NCBI RefSeq assembly: GCF_003993775.1
Contig: NZ_RJRZ01000004.1
Coordinates: forward strand, 62,001 to 126,000
DNA from: Frigidibacter oleivorans
GTDB lineage: Bacteria; Pseudomonadota; Alphaproteobacteria; Rhodobacterales; Rhodobacteraceae
DNA: 64,000 nucleotides
Direction: 5' to 3'
Part shown: positions 36,176 through 49,093 of the stretch, one piece after another
Layout: each line of letters starts with the position of its first letter
How positions within the stretch are numbered: the first letter of the stretch is position 1
The notes under the pieces: model-generated
The model's database searches: none
Seen by the model: the letters and a program-made list of their open reading frames with translations, nothing else
What the model was told of the DNA's origin: nothing
Position numbers and translations under genes: made by a program

Positions 36176-36676
36176 ATGACCAAGGTAACGCTGACGGTGA
36201 ACGGCAAGGCCGTGAGCCGGGAGGTCGAGCAGCGCACGCTGCTGGTGCAGTTGCTTCGCGATGATCCGGCAAGCGGCGGGTTGGGCCTGACCGGCACCCA
36301 TGTTGGCTGCGACACCTCGCAATGCGGCGCCTGCACGGTGCATGTGGATGGTATGGCGGTGAAGAGTTGCACGATGCTCGCGGTCGAGGCCGAGGGCGCT
36401 GCGGTAACGACCATTGAGGGCATGGCAAATGCCGATGGCTCGCTGTCGCCGCTGCAACAAGCCTTCCAGGACCATCACGGGCTGCAATGCGGCTTCTGCA
36501 CCCCCGGCATGGTGATGACTGCCGCTGCCCTGCTGGCCGAGAACCCGACGCCGAGCGAGTCCGCGGTCCGGTACTATCTGGAAGGCAATATCTGCCGCTG
36601 CACGGGCTATCACGGCATCGTCAAGGCTATCATGGCCGCCTCGGGGCAGGACATGCCCGCGATGGCCGCCGAGTAA
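36176..36676 (+). CDS. coxS: Molybdenum hydroxylase small subunit, [2Fe-2S] (CoxS-like)
   Basis: A 166-residue iron-sulfur subunit. The plant-type [2Fe-2S] cluster is set by Cys45, Cys50, Cys53 and Cys65 ([10 protein letters not shown]...C), and the second by Cys105, Cys108, Cys140 and Cys142 (CGFC, CRC). Both sets are complete. The ATG at 36176 is chosen for its GGGAGGAAGG site. It passes electrons from the molybdenum site in the large subunit to the FAD subunit. coxL starts 13 bp after the stop. Confidence 0.94.
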   Translation: MTKVTLTVNGKAVSREVEQRTLLVQLLRDDPASGGLGLTGTHVGCDTSQCGACTVHVDGMAVKSCTMLAVEAEGAAVTTIEGMANADGSLSPLQQAFQDHHGLQCGFCTPGMVMTAAALLAENPTPSESAVRYYLEGNICRCTGYHGIVKAIMAASGQDMPAMAAE

Positions 36677-36689
36677 GGGAGGACAGGAC

Positions 36690-39068
<2,379 letters not shown>

Positions 39069-39084
39069 CGCGCAGGAGGATCGG

Positions 39085-39873
39085 ATGCAGAGTTTCGACT
39101 TCGTAAGGCCCTCCAGCGTGGCAGAGGCGGTTGCGGCCCTCGGCGCGGAGGATGCGCAGCCGCTGTCGGGCGGGCAGACGCTGCTGCCCTCGATGAAGCA
39201 GCGGCTGGCCGCGCCCGCCGTGCTGGTCAGCCTGTCCGGCATCGCCGAGATGCAGGGACTGCGGCGCGAGGGCGACAGCCTGGTGATCGGCGGCGCCACC
39301 ACCCATGCGACGGTGGCACGGGCGGCGCGGACGGATTTCCCCGCGCTCGCCGAACTGGCGGGCAATATCGGCGACCCCGCGGTGCGCAATCGCGGCACCA
39401 TCGGCGGCAGCCTCGCCAACAACGACCCCTCGGCCTGCTATCCGGCGGCGGCGCTGGCGACCGGCGCCACCATCGTCACCGACCGGCGGCAGATCGCGGC
39501 GGACGACTTCTTCCAGGGGCTGTTCACCACCGCGCTGGAGGAGGGCGAGATCGTCACCGCCGTCCGCCTGCCGATCCCGCAGCGCGCCAACTACCAGAAG
39601 TTCATCCAGCCGGCGTCGCGCTTCGCGCTGGTGGGGGTCTTCGTCGCGTCCTATGCCGGGGGCGTGCGCGTCGCCGTCACCGGGGCCTCGGGCGACGGCG
39701 TCTTCCGCTGGACCGAGGCCGAGGCGGCGCTGTCGGACCGCTTCGCCGCCGATGCGGTCACCGGGCTGACGGTGGAGGCGGAGGGCATGATCGGCGACCT
39801 GCACGGCACCCCCGCCTATCGGGCGAACCTCGTGCGGGTGCTGACCGGGCGGGCGGTGGCGGCGGCGGGCTGA
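39085..39873 (+). CDS. coxM: Molybdenum hydroxylase medium subunit, FAD-binding (CoxM-like)
   Basis: A 262-residue FAD subunit. FAD-contacting motifs are LSGGQTLLPSMKQRLAAP (near residue 30) and a TIGGSLANNDPS loop in the middle, typical of the CO dehydrogenase medium subunit/FAD family. The ATG at 39085 follows AGGAGG. It completes a coxG-S-L-M operon; the maturation genes coxDEF are not in the window. The 3' end runs into intergenic repeat copy B and the convergent eutC. Confidence 0.92.
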   Translation: MQSFDFVRPSSVAEAVAALGAEDAQPLSGGQTLLPSMKQRLAAPAVLVSLSGIAEMQGLRREGDSLVIGGATTHATVARAARTDFPALAELAGNIGDPAVRNRGTIGGSLANNDPSACYPAAALATGATIVTDRRQIAADDFFQGLFTTALEEGEIVTAVRLPIPQRANYQKFIQPASRFALVGVFVASYAGGVRVAVTGASGDGVFRWTEAEAALSDRFAADAVTGLTVEAEGMIGDLHGTPAYRANLVRVLTGRAVAAAG

Positions 39874-39893
39874 ATGGCGGGCCGAACGGCCCC

Positions 39894-39979
39894 GCGTCCT
39901 GTCGGCCGAACTATCCCGGCGGGACGTGAGCCGCAGGCTCACGCCCAACAAGCTCACAGGGGGGCGGCGCCCCCTCCCC
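39894..39979. repeat. Intergenic repeat copy B, overlapping the 3' end of eutC
   Basis: The start GCGTCCTGTCGGCCGAACTA then TCCCGGCGGG matches copy A closely. The hairpins are GTGAGCC-GCA-GGCTCAC (39926-39942), the same position and loop as in copy A, and GGGGGC-GGC-GCCCCC (39960-39974), then CCCC. It begins 20 bp after the coxM stop and extends through the eutC stop, so the last 20 or so eutC codons are read from the repeat. Confidence 0.75.
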
Positions 39980-40732
39980 GGCCAGCCGGCCCGGTGCCGC
40001 GGCGCCGGCCAGCGCCGGGCTTTCGTCCTTCAGCCCCACGCCGGTCAGCCCCCGCGCCCGGGCCGCGCCGATCAGCCAGGCCAGCCGGTCCGCCGCCTGA
40101 TCGTGGCCGAGGCCCCCCAGACCGTGGATGTTCGACACGCAGTTCCGTGCGCTGTCGGGGGTGCCGGGCCGCGCCCGCCAGGTCAGATAGGCGCCCAGGC
40201 TGTCGGCCACCGACAGGCCGGGGCGTTCGCCCACCAGCACCAGGCACAGATCGGCGCCCAGCCGGTCCGCCACCTCGTCGCCCACCGCCACCCGGCCCTG
40301 CCGAACCAGCGCGACGGGTGCCAGCCGCAGCCCGGGCAGCCGCGCCACCAGCGCCTTCACCACGCCCGCCGCCTGCCGGTCCACCGCCAGCGCCGACAGC
40401 CCGTCGGCCACCACGATCGCCAGATCGGCCCCGCCGGGCGGCGGCGTCAGCCCCGCCGCATCCTCCGCCCGCAGCCGGCGCCCCAGATCGGGGCGGCGGA
40501 TATAGGTGGCGCGGTCGGGGGCGCGGCTGTGCAGGTCCAGCACCGGCAGCGGCGCCAGCGCCGCCGCCAGCGCCGCCCAGTCCACCGGCGCATGGATCGC
40601 GTCCCGCGCCCGTGCGTGGCAGGCCTGAAAGTCCAGCACCGCCGACAGCGGCGCCGCCCCGCCCGCCGGGTCCAGCCGCAGCCGCGCGGGGGTCAGCCGG
40701 CGCAGATTGCCGAAGGCGGGTGCCTCGCTCAT
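39911..40732 (-). CDS. eutC: Ethanolamine ammonia-lyase small subunit
   Basis: A 273-residue light subunit of the adenosylcobalamin-dependent ethanolamine ammonia-lyase, which makes acetaldehyde and ammonia. Family blocks are ARDAIHAPVDW, DLHSRAPDRATYIRRPDLGRRL, VVADGLSALAV and a C-terminal GLGHDQAADRLAWLI. The start overlaps the eutB stop (ATGA). The last 20 or so residues (PPPCELVGREPAAHVPPG) are encoded by an intergenic repeat and are not family sequence, so the original stop probably lay upstream. Confidence 0.93.
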   Translation of the reverse strand: MSEAPAFGNLRRLTPARLRLDPAGGAAPLSAVLDFQACHARARDAIHAPVDWAALAAALAPLPVLDLHSRAPDRATYIRRPDLGRRLRAEDAAGLTPPPGGADLAIVVADGLSALAVDRQAAGVVKALVARLPGLRLAPVALVRQGRVAVGDEVADRLGADLCLVLVGERPGLSVADSLGAYLTWRARPGTPDSARNCVSNIHGLGGLGHDQAADRLAWLIGAARARGLTGVGLKDESPALAGAAAPGRLAGEGAPPPCELVGREPAAHVPPG

Positions 40733-42114
40733 GCCGGCAGGCCCATCCGCCGGGCCAGTTGCCCCAGATCGGGCAGGGCGCGCAGGCCACGCTCCTCGCC
40801 CAGGCCGGTCCGGGCCAGCCAGTCCTCGAATTCCGGCGCGGGACGCAGGCCGAAGGTGCGGCGCAGCCAGGCCGCATCCTCGAAGGCGAGGCTCTGATAG
40901 CTCAGCATCACGTCATCCGATCCCGGCACGCAGATCACGAAGTTCACCCCCGCCGCCGCCAGCAGCGTCATCAGCGTGTCCATGTCGTCCTGATCCGCCT
41001 CCACATGGTTGGTGTAGCAGACGTCCACCCCCATCGGCAGGCCCAGGATCTTGCCGCAGAAATGATCCTCCAGCCCCGCCCGGATGATCTGCTTGCCGTC
41101 ATACAGGTATTCCGGCCCGATGAAGCCCACGACCGTGTTGACCAGCAGCGGATCGAAGGCGCGGGCGACGCCATAGGCCCGCGCCTCCAGCGTCTGCTGG
41201 TCGACGCCGTGATGGGCATCGGCGGACAGGGGCGCGCCTTGCCCGGTTTCGAAATACATCACGTTCCGCCCGACCGTGCCGCGGTTCAGCCCGCGCGCCG
41301 CCGCATGCGCCTCGGCCAGGACTGACAAGGTGACGCCGAAGCCCGCATTCGCGGCCTCGGTCCCCGCGACCGACTGGAAGACCAGATCGACCGGGCCGCC
41401 CGCCTCGATGATCTCCAGCGTGTTGGTGACATGGGTCAGCACGCAGCTTTGCGTCGGGATGCCGAAATCCAGCCGCAACCCGTCCAGCGCCTGCAGGATC
41501 GCGGTACAGTTGGCGATGTTGTCGGTGGCCGGGTTGATGCCGATCACCGCATCGCCCGTGCCCTGCAGCAGCCCGTCCAGCACCGCCGCCGCGATCCCCT
41601 TCAGATCGTCCGCGGGATGGTTGGGCTGCAGCCGGGTGGCGATGCGGCCCTTCTGCCCCAGCGTGTTGCGGAAGGCGGTCACCACCTCGGCCTTGCGCGC
41701 CGCGGCGATCAGGTCCTGGTTGCGCATCAGCTTGCTGACGGCGGCCACCATCTCGGGCGTCAGGCCGGGCGCGGCGCGGGCGAGGCTGCGCGCCTCGGCC
41801 GCGTCCGACAGCAGCCAGTCGCGCAGCTCGCCCACCGTCATCGCGGCAAAGGGCGCGAAGGCCGCGGCATCGTGGCTGTCGAGGATCAGCCGCGTGACCT
41901 CGTCCGTTTCGTAGGGCACGACCGTCTCGGTCAGGAATTCGGCCAGCGGCAGGTCGGCCAGCGCCATGCGCGCGGCCACGCGCTGCGCCTCGCTCTCCGC
42001 GGCGATGCCGGCCAGCTGGTCGCCCGACCGTTCCGGCGTCGCCGCGGCCAGCAGCGGCGCCAGCCCGTCGAAACGGTAACGCTCGCCGCCGAGCAGGGCG
42101 CTGTAGCTGGGCAT
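40729..42114 (-). CDS. eutB: Ethanolamine ammonia-lyase large subunit
   Basis: A 461-residue TIM-barrel catalytic subunit that binds cobalamin and ethanolamine. Characteristic segments are [59 protein letters not shown] and [13 protein letters not shown]. It has the usual length. Only eutB and eutC are present, without microcompartment, reactivase (eutA) or transport genes, so ethanolamine is probably used as a nitrogen source in the simple two-gene form. The 200-bp gap upstream has no visible riboswitch. Confidence 0.95.
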   Translation of the reverse strand: MPSYSALLGGERYRFDGLAPLLAAATPERSGDQLAGIAAESEAQRVAARMALADLPLAEFLTETVVPYETDEVTRLILDSHDAAAFAPFAAMTVGELRDWLLSDAAEARSLARAAPGLTPEMVAAVSKLMRNQDLIAAARKAEVVTAFRNTLGQKGRIATRLQPNHPADDLKGIAAAVLDGLLQGTGDAVIGINPATDNIANCTAILQALDGLRLDFGIPTQSCVLTHVTNTLEIIEAGGPVDLVFQSVAGTEAANAGFGVTLSVLAEAHAAARGLNRGTVGRNVMYFETGQGAPLSADAHHGVDQQTLEARAYGVARAFDPLLVNTVVGFIGPEYLYDGKQIIRAGLEDHFCGKILGLPMGVDVCYTNHVEADQDDMDTLMTLLAAAGVNFVICVPGSDDVMLSYQSLAFEDAAWLRRTFGLRPAPEFEDWLARTGLGEERGLRALPDLGQLARRMGLPA

Positions 42115-42313
42115 GACCGGCCTCCCTCTGTCGCAGGGTCAGGCTAGCGCGGAGGCCGGGGCGCGGTCGAGAGGCGGAGCGCGCCCGCCGCGCGGCAACC
42201 GGCCCCCGCCCGTTCGCCGGGCGCAGGGCCGCCCGGCTGCCGCAAAAATGGGCTGGACCCCGGCCGCCGCCGCGCCATATCGCCCGTCACATCAAGGGCG
42301 CGGGGGAAGGGTG

Positions 42314-43968
<1,655 letters not shown>

Positions 43969-43972
43969 TCAC

Positions 43973-44002
43973 GGCCTTGACCCGAAGGCAAGGGGTCAGG
44001 CC
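43973..44002. other. Imperfect hairpin between TDT gene and guaB
   Basis: GGCC(T)TGACCC ... GGGTCAGGCC forms a 10-bp stem with one bulged T and a 9-nt loop, about 50 bp downstream of the TDT transporter stop and 47 bp before the guaB start (both minus strand). It has no T-run. It may end the TDT transcript or lie in the guaB leader. Confidence 0.4.
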
Positions 44003-44052
44003 GAAAGAAGGATGCGGCAGGCCTGCCCTGCCCGTCCGGCCGCGTCCTGCCG

Positions 44053-45009
44053 TCAGGCCGTGGCCGCGTTGGTGCGCGCCGCCAGCCGCCCGTCGGGCCA
44101 CATCCGCAGGATGCCGAAGGCGATCCAGGGCACGATCACCGTGCAGGCCAGCAGGACCGCCAGCCCCGGCCAGCGCCACACCCCGCCCATCGACAGCCAG
44201 TAGGCCGCCATCGTCGTCAGCGGGAAGGTGAAGGCCCCCCAGAGGGGCGAAAAGCCCCCCGCGGTCAGCCAGCGCGCCCCGGCCAGCCCCGCCAGCGCCA
44301 TCGCCGCCGTCAGCAACGCGAAGCCCTGCGCCACCCCATGCCAGCCCAGCCCGAGCGCGACGAAGCCCAGATAGTTGGCGGGCGTGCTGTGGATCGCCAG
44401 CAGCGGCCGCAGCGGGGCGGGCACGCTCTCGCGCCGGACCTGTTCGAGGCTGACGGCCCAGATCGCCAGCGCCGCGGGCAGCGCCAGCAGGAACATCACG
44501 AAGGCCAGGTCCATCAGGCCGAGCGCCTCGGCGATCAGGCCGCCGACGATGACGCCGGTGAAGTTCAGGTGCCAGACCGGCGTCACCACCCGCGCCGGCG
44601 CGGGCCCGAGGATCATGTGGCGGACCAGCAGCACCGCCACCGCCGCATGCAGCGCGATCCCCAGCAGAAGGATCGGGCGGGCCTGATCCGGCGCATAAGG
44701 GGCCAGCGCCCCCGCGAAGGCATAGACCGAGATCACCGCCGCGCCGATGCCCGCCCGTCCCGGCAGGATGCGCAGATCCTCGGACAGCACGGCGGGCCGG
44801 CGCGCGATCTTCACCATCAGCGCGGTCAGCGCCCAGAGGAACAGGCAGCAGGCCGCCCCCAGCAGCATCTCGCCGGCGGCAGGCGGCAGGGCGAAGGTGG
44901 TCAGCCCCGTCCGCCAGGCCAGCCCCAGCCCCAGCAGCCCGAGGATCGGCGGAAAGATCGCGGGCGGCGTGCGGGCAAAACGAAGGGCGGCGATGGGCGG
45001 GGCGGTCAC
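44053..45009 (-). CDS. TDT/TehA (SLAC1-type) membrane transporter
   Basis: A 318-residue membrane protein with about ten hydrophobic helices, matching the tellurite-resistance/dicarboxylate transporter (TehA/SLAC1) family. It begins AIFPPILGLLGLGLAWR, a common family opening, and has VWHLNFTGVIVGGL and STPANYLGFVALGLGWHG. A GTG at 45009 preceded by GAGGGAG is taken as start. The longer frame upstream is not hydrophobic. Substrate (tellurite, malate or anion channel) is not determined. Confidence 0.8.
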   Translation of the reverse strand: MTAPPIAALRFARTPPAIFPPILGLLGLGLAWRTGLTTFALPPAAGEMLLGAACCLFLWALTALMVKIARRPAVLSEDLRILPGRAGIGAAVISVYAFAGALAPYAPDQARPILLLGIALHAAVAVLLVRHMILGPAPARVVTPVWHLNFTGVIVGGLIAEALGLMDLAFVMFLLALPAALAIWAVSLEQVRRESVPAPLRPLLAIHSTPANYLGFVALGLGWHGVAQGFALLTAAMALAGLAGARWLTAGGFSPLWGAFTFPLTTMAAYWLSMGGVWRWPGLAVLLACTVIVPWIAFGILRMWPDGRLAARTNAATA

Positions 45010-45243
45010 GCGGAAACTCCCTCGGTGGCGGTACTGGCTGTAGGTGCGGATTAGCGCGGCCCGCGCGCCACGACACGCGGAAATGCCGCATCGGACAAGG
45101 GCGAAACGTCGCGCAGCCCGCCGGCCGCCGCGGAACCGTGGTGCTTGCCCCTGCCCCCGCACGGCCGCATCATCCGCCCCGAAGGCCATCGCGGCGCGGC
45201 CGGTCCCGAAGCGCCGCGCAACGCAGAGCAGGAAACGACCGAC

Positions 45244-45594
45244 ATGACCCCCCGTCCCCTCCGCCCCGCCGCAGTCCGTCCCGCCGCAATCCGTCCCCTG
45301 ATCGCCCTCGCCCTGCCGCTGGCGCTGCTGGCCTGTTCGCGCGATCCGGGCTTCGTCGGCGTCGCCGGGGTGCGCGAGGCCGAGCCGGCCGCGGTCGCGG
45401 CCTGCGCCTATGTCACCGATATCCGCATGACCCCCGGCGTCTATGGCCCGCTGCTGGCGCAACAGGGCCTGTCCTATGCGCGCAACAAGGTGAAGGAGGA
45501 TGCGCTGGCCGCCGGCGCCAATACCGTGGTGTTCGAGAAGGTCAGCCCCGGGGAACCGGTCTACGAGGTGCGTGCCCGCGCCTATCGCTGCTAG
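45244..45594 (+). CDS. Small lipoprotein, possibly DUF4156-like
   Basis: A 116-residue lipoprotein. A basic start (MTPRPLRPAAVRPAAIRP) is followed by a hydrophobic stretch and the lipobox LLACS, predicting acylation at Cys. The mature part has AACAYVTDIRMTPG, NKVKEDALAAGANTVVFE and two more Cys; the DALAAGANTVVF stretch resembles DUF4156 proteins. The ATG at 45244 has AGCAGGAAAC upstream. It is divergent from the TDT transporter gene. Function unknown. Confidence 0.72.
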   Translation: MTPRPLRPAAVRPAAIRPLIALALPLALLACSRDPGFVGVAGVREAEPAAVAACAYVTDIRMTPGVYGPLLAQQGLSYARNKVKEDALAAGANTVVFEKVSPGEPVYEVRARAYRC

Positions 45595-45612
45595 AACCGC
45601 AGCGGCAAGCAG

Positions 45613-45653
45613 ACATGCGCCAGACGCATGTCCAGCCAGTCGCCAGACGCATG
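45613..45653. repeat. Inverted and direct repeats upstream of DUF1127 gene (possible operator)
   Basis: ACATGCG-CCAGA-CGCATGT (45613-45631) is a perfect 7+5+7 inverted repeat. The 13-mer CGCCAGACGCATG occurs twice, at 45618-45630 and 45641-45653, 23 bp apart (about two helical turns). The block sits about 90 bp upstream of the DUF1127 gene, in a gene-free stretch of 145 bp. It looks like a regulator-binding region, though the factor is unknown. Confidence 0.5.
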
Positions 45654-45739
45654 ACGGCTCTGCCGGTGTGGCCGTTGCCGCAGCGCAGCACCGATGCTAC
45701 CTGCTGGGACGGGGAGAAACCTGACCAAGGAGGTTTCCG

Positions 45740-45970
45740 ATGGCCTATACCGCTGGACACAACAACCAACCCGCCGGCCTCTCGCTCGGTGCCCGCCTTT
45801 CGGCCCTGGGCGCGGCGATCGGCGCCGGCTTCGTGCGCTATGCCGAATACCGCTCGCGCTCGGCCGAGATCCGTGCGCTGGAAGCGCTGAGCGACGAGGA
45901 ACTGGCCGCGCGCGGCCTGACCCGCGACCGGATCGTGCATCACGTCTTCCGCGACGCCTTCTTCATCTGA
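45740..45970 (+). CDS. DUF1127 small basic protein
   Basis: A 76-residue protein with a C-terminal DUF1127 motif (EIRALEALSDEELAARGLTRDRIVHHVFRD) and an N-terminal amphipathic segment (LGARLSALGAAIGAGFVRY). A strong AAGGAGGTTT precedes the ATG. DUF1127 proteins in Alphaproteobacteria have been linked to phosphate or carbon adaptation and to RNA handling; here it is placed 5' of ureE with no clear operon link. A repeat block lies just upstream. Confidence 0.9.
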   Translation: MAYTAGHNNQPAGLSLGARLSALGAAIGAGFVRYAEYRSRSAEIRALEALSDEELAARGLTRDRIVHHVFRDAFFI

Positions 45971-46101
45971 CGGACGATCCGGCAGGACCGGGGGGCAGGA
46001 CCGGGGGGAAGGGGCAACCTGCCTTCCCCCTCTTTTCTCGCCCGCGAAAGGATGGCACATCCTGTGCTGATGCCGGCCCTGCGGCCGGACCCGCACGGGA
46101 G

Positions 46102-46653
46102 ATGTCCATGCAGGACCTGCACAGCCACGAGATCCGCCGCGCCGCCGACCGCGATACCGACGGCGGCGAGGCGGACAGCGTCACCCTCGACTATGCCGGG
46201 CGGTTCCTGCGGCGCAAGCGGCTGACCTCGGACGGGGGCATCGGCTTCCTCGTCGATCTGGCCGAAACCGCCAGCATCGAGCCGGGCGACGCGTTCCTTC
46301 TGTCCGATGGCCGGCAGATCGCCGTCCGCGCCGCCGACGAGACGCTGATCGAGGTCACGGGGCCGGACCTGCCGCGCCTCGCCTGGCATATCGGCAACCG
46401 CCACACCCCCTGCCAGATCGCCCCCGACCGGCTGGTGATTGCGCAGGACCCGGTCTTGGCCGGGATGCTGCGCGGGCTCGGCGCCACGCTCCGCGACATC
46501 ACCGGCCCCTTCCGCCCCGAGGGCGGCGCCTATGGTCACGGCCGCACGATGGGACATGACCACGGCGATCACGGCCACCACCACGTCCACCATCACGGCT
46601 CTCACGGAACCGGCGCGGAAGATCCCGCCGCCGATCTGCCGCCCGATGAGTGA
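46102..46653 (+). CDS. ureE: Urease accessory nickel chaperone UreE
   Basis: A 183-residue nickel-binding protein that delivers nickel to the urease apoenzyme. The N-terminal domain (LDYAGRFLRRKRLTSDGGIGFLVDL) and C-terminal domain with LAWHIGNRHTPCQI match UreE. The tail (about 145-172) is His-rich (GHDHGDHGHHHVHHHGSH) for nickel storage. The ATG at 46102 has GGGAG upstream; a second ATG at 46108 is in frame. It overlaps ureF (GTGA). ureE-F-G are clustered without ureABC beside them. Confidence 0.92.
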   Translation: MSMQDLHSHEIRRAADRDTDGGEADSVTLDYAGRFLRRKRLTSDGGIGFLVDLAETASIEPGDAFLLSDGRQIAVRAADETLIEVTGPDLPRLAWHIGNRHTPCQIAPDRLVIAQDPVLAGMLRGLGATLRDITGPFRPEGGAYGHGRTMGHDHGDHGHHHVHHHGSHGTGAEDPAADLPPDE

Positions 46654-47366
46654 CCGGATTGACTGACGCGGCCCGCCTTGTCCATGCGCCCGCGCCCCTC
46701 GACGCCGATGTCGCGCAGGGCGCGGGCGGCGGTGACGCGGCGCTGGTGACGCTGGTGCAATGGCTGTCCCCCGCCTTTCCGACCGGCAGCTTCGCCTGGT
46801 CGCACGGGCTGGAATGGGCCATCGCCCAGGGCCATGTCCGTGATGCCGGCGGGCTGGCGGACTGGCTGGCGGATGTGATCGCCTTCGGCAGCGGCCGCAG
46901 CGACGCGATCCTGCTGGCGCTGTCGCTCGCCCCCGGCGCCGACCATGCGCATCTGGCGGCCCTCGCCCGGGCGCTCGCCGCATCACGCGAACGCGCCGCC
47001 GAGACCGAGGAACAGGGCCGCGCCTTCACCGACACCGTCAACGCCCTTGCCGGCACCGGTCATCCGCCCGCGCCCCTGCCCGTCGCCGTCGGGCGCGCGG
47101 CGGCGGGGCTGGGCCTGCCCGCCGACCGGGTGGTGGCGCTCTACCTGCAATCCTTCGCCTCGGCGCTGGTGCAGGGCGCGGTGCGCTTCATCCCCCTCGG
47201 CCAGACCGAGGGGCAGCGCGTGCTCGCCGGCCTCTCCGCCCCGATCCTGCGCCTCGCTGCCGCGGCCCCCGGCTGGGGTCCCGACGATCTCGGCTCCGCC
47301 GCCTTCGGCTCGGACATGGCGGCGATGGCGCATGAGGCGATGGACGTGCGCATCTTCCGCAGCTGA
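46650..47366 (+). CDS. ureF: Urease accessory protein UreF
   Basis: A 238-residue all-helical protein that, with UreG and UreD/H, gates nickel insertion into urease. Family segments are [24 protein letters not shown], then [23 protein letters not shown]. The start is a GTG at 46650 overlapping the ureE stop. It lies 11 bp before ureG in the standard E-F-G order. Confidence 0.92.
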   Translation: MTGLTDAARLVHAPAPLDADVAQGAGGGDAALVTLVQWLSPAFPTGSFAWSHGLEWAIAQGHVRDAGGLADWLADVIAFGSGRSDAILLALSLAPGADHAHLAALARALAASRERAAETEEQGRAFTDTVNALAGTGHPPAPLPVAVGRAAAGLGLPADRVVALYLQSFASALVQGAVRFIPLGQTEGQRVLAGLSAPILRLAAAAPGWGPDDLGSAAFGSDMAAMAHEAMDVRIFRS

Positions 47367-47377
47367 AGGAACCTCTC

Positions 47378-47989
47378 ATGACCAGTCCCCACGGCCCCCT
47401 GCGTGTCGGAATCGGCGGCCCGGTCGGCGCCGGCAAGACCACGCTGACCGAACGGCTGTGCCAGGCGCTGCGCGACCGCTGGTCCATCGCCGTGGTCACC
47501 AACGACATCTATACGCGCGAGGATGCCGAATACCTGATGCGGGCGCAGGCCCTGCCGATGGAACGCATCCGCGGGGTGGAAACCGGCGGCTGCCCGCATA
47601 CCGCGATCCGCGAGGATGCCTCGATCAACCTCGCCGCCATCGCCGACCTGCGTGCCCGGCTGCCCGACCTCGACATCGTGCTGATCGAATCGGGCGGCGA
47701 CAACCTCGCCGCCACCTTCAGCCCGGAACTGGCGGATCTGACGATCTATGTGATCGACACCGCCGCCGGTCAGGACATTCCCCGCAAGAAGGGGCCGGGG
47801 CTGACGCGCTCGGACCTGCTGGTGGTCAACAAGACCGACCTCGCGCCCCATGTGGGCGTCGATCTGGCGCTGCTCGAATCCGATGCCCGCGCCGCGCGGG
47901 GCAGCCGGCCCTTCGTCATGGCCGAACTGAAGACCGGCCGCGGCGTGGCCGAGATCGTGGCCTTCCTCGAACGCGAAGGCGGACTCTGA
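47378..47989 (+). CDS. ureG: Urease accessory GTPase UreG
   Basis: A 203-residue SIMIBI-class GTPase that powers nickel delivery to urease. The P-loop is [15 protein letters not shown], the nickel-binding CPH is in [17 protein letters not shown], and the base-recognition motif is VVNKTDLA. Length is normal. It ends against repeat copy C and the convergent PHP-family gene. ureC is about 13 kb away, on the other side of the phn locus. Confidence 0.95.
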   Translation: MTSPHGPLRVGIGGPVGAGKTTLTERLCQALRDRWSIAVVTNDIYTREDAEYLMRAQALPMERIRGVETGGCPHTAIREDASINLAAIADLRARLPDLDIVLIESGGDNLAATFSPELADLTIYVIDTAAGQDIPRKKGPGLTRSDLLVVNKTDLAPHVGVDLALLESDARAARGSRPFVMAELKTGRGVAEIVAFLEREGGL

Positions 47990-48040
47990 CCCGGCGCGGT
48001 CGCGCCGGTCACGTCGTCGCGTTTGCTGCCCCCCTGCGGC

Positions 48041-48087
48041 TGATCCAAATATCCCGCGGGGGGCGCGGGTGGCGCGAAGCCCCCCGC
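48041..48087. repeat. Intergenic repeat copy C (degenerate)
   Basis: TGATCCAAATATCCCGCGGG keeps the AAATATCC core and G-rich run of the other copies. GGGGGGC (48058-48064) pairs with GCCCCCC (48079-48085) around a 14-nt loop. The first, GCA-loop hairpin of copies A and B is missing. It lies between convergent ureG and the PHP-family gene. Confidence 0.5.
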
Positions 48088-48100
48088 TTCCACGGCGGCC

Positions 48101-49024
48101 TTACGGCCAGATCGGGTTCGACCAGGCGCGCTTGCCGCCCGCGTCGATCACCGTCACCCGCAGCCAGGGCGAGGCGGCGAAGCGGTCGCGGCGGATGCTG
48201 GCCCGGGTCATCGAGGCGCCGTGCTGCGCCACCGCCGCCGTGCCCCTGCCCTGCACGATCACGCTGACCGCGGCCGAGCACTCCACCTCCACCGTCGTGG
48301 GCGTCACCTCGATCCCGCGGATCTCGGGCCCTTGCGTCGAATAGAAGCGTCCCGCCTTCAGCGCCGCCAGCAGCGCCTCGGGATCGTTCGCCTCGGCCTT
48401 CACCATGACCCAGCCGCCGAAATGGTCGGGCTCGGTGAAATGTGCGTCGTCGGTGGCGACCAGCGACAGGCGGCGGCCTTCCGACAGCAACAGGTCGGCG
48501 ATGCCGAAGCCGTCGCCGCGGTCGCAGCCGGTGGCGCAGCCGTGATTGTAGATCTCCACCGCATGCGCCGCCTCGATCCCGCGCGCATCGGCCAGCGTCA
48601 GCCCGGACCAGGCCGGATGGGCGATGGCGACGAAGGCCCCCGCCGCCACCGCGCGCGCCGCGATCTCGGCCCCCGTCTCCTGCCCTGCGACGGGGCGGAA
48701 ATGCGGGCTGTCCGGGGCGGCGAAATCCGGCGGCAGGCCGACGGCGAGGATGTGCCACAACTCGCCATTCGCCATCGCGCCCGAATGCAGCTCGGCCCCG
48801 AGGATCGTGGTGAAGGCATTGCTGCGGAAGGGCACCGTATCCGCGACGGGATAGCCGTAGACCCCGACGAAATGATCGGTCAGGGCAATGAAGTCATAGC
48901 CCTCGGCGGCATAGCGGCGGCAGACCTCCTCGGGCGGCAGCGCGCCGTCCGACAGGTTGGAATGGGTGTGCAGGTTCCCGCGCCAGAACCGGCCCGGAGC
49001 GGTGAAGGGAGACTCGAAATTCAT
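48101..49024 (-). CDS. PHP-family (CehA/McbA-like) metallo-hydrolase
   Basis: A 307-residue hydrolase of the polymerase-and-histidinol-phosphatase (PHP) fold. Metal ligands are visible in NLHTHSNLSDG (His19, His21, Asp26), ALTDH (Asp49, His50), AIAHPAW and ATDDAHF. The ATG at 49024 has GAGG upstream. It follows phnM by 69 bp on the same strand. A PHP enzyme (PhnPP of Eggerthella lenta) is reported to open the cyclic phosphate made by C-P lyase, the PhnP step. As phnP is absent here, a similar role is possible, but this is inference. Confidence 0.82.
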   Translation of the reverse strand: MNFESPFTAPGRFWRGNLHTHSNLSDGALPPEEVCRRYAAEGYDFIALTDHFVGVYGYPVADTVPFRSNAFTTILGAELHSGAMANGELWHILAVGLPPDFAAPDSPHFRPVAGQETGAEIAARAVAAGAFVAIAHPAWSGLTLADARGIEAAHAVEIYNHGCATGCDRGDGFGIADLLLSEGRRLSLVATDDAHFTEPDHFGGWVMVKAEANDPEALLAALKAGRFYSTQGPEIRGIEVTPTTVEVECSAAVSVIVQGRGTAAVAQHGASMTRASIRRDRFAASPWLRVTVIDAGGKRAWSNPIWP

Positions 49025-49093
49025 GGCATCCTCGCTTGGCCGGCGGACCATGCGCGACCGCTGTGACAACCGCGCGACGACCGGGTCCGGGCC

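Noticed and set aside
42115-42313. Cobalamin riboswitch upstream of eutB
   Set aside because: I found no B12-box-like sequence or convincing long-range pairing in this gap.
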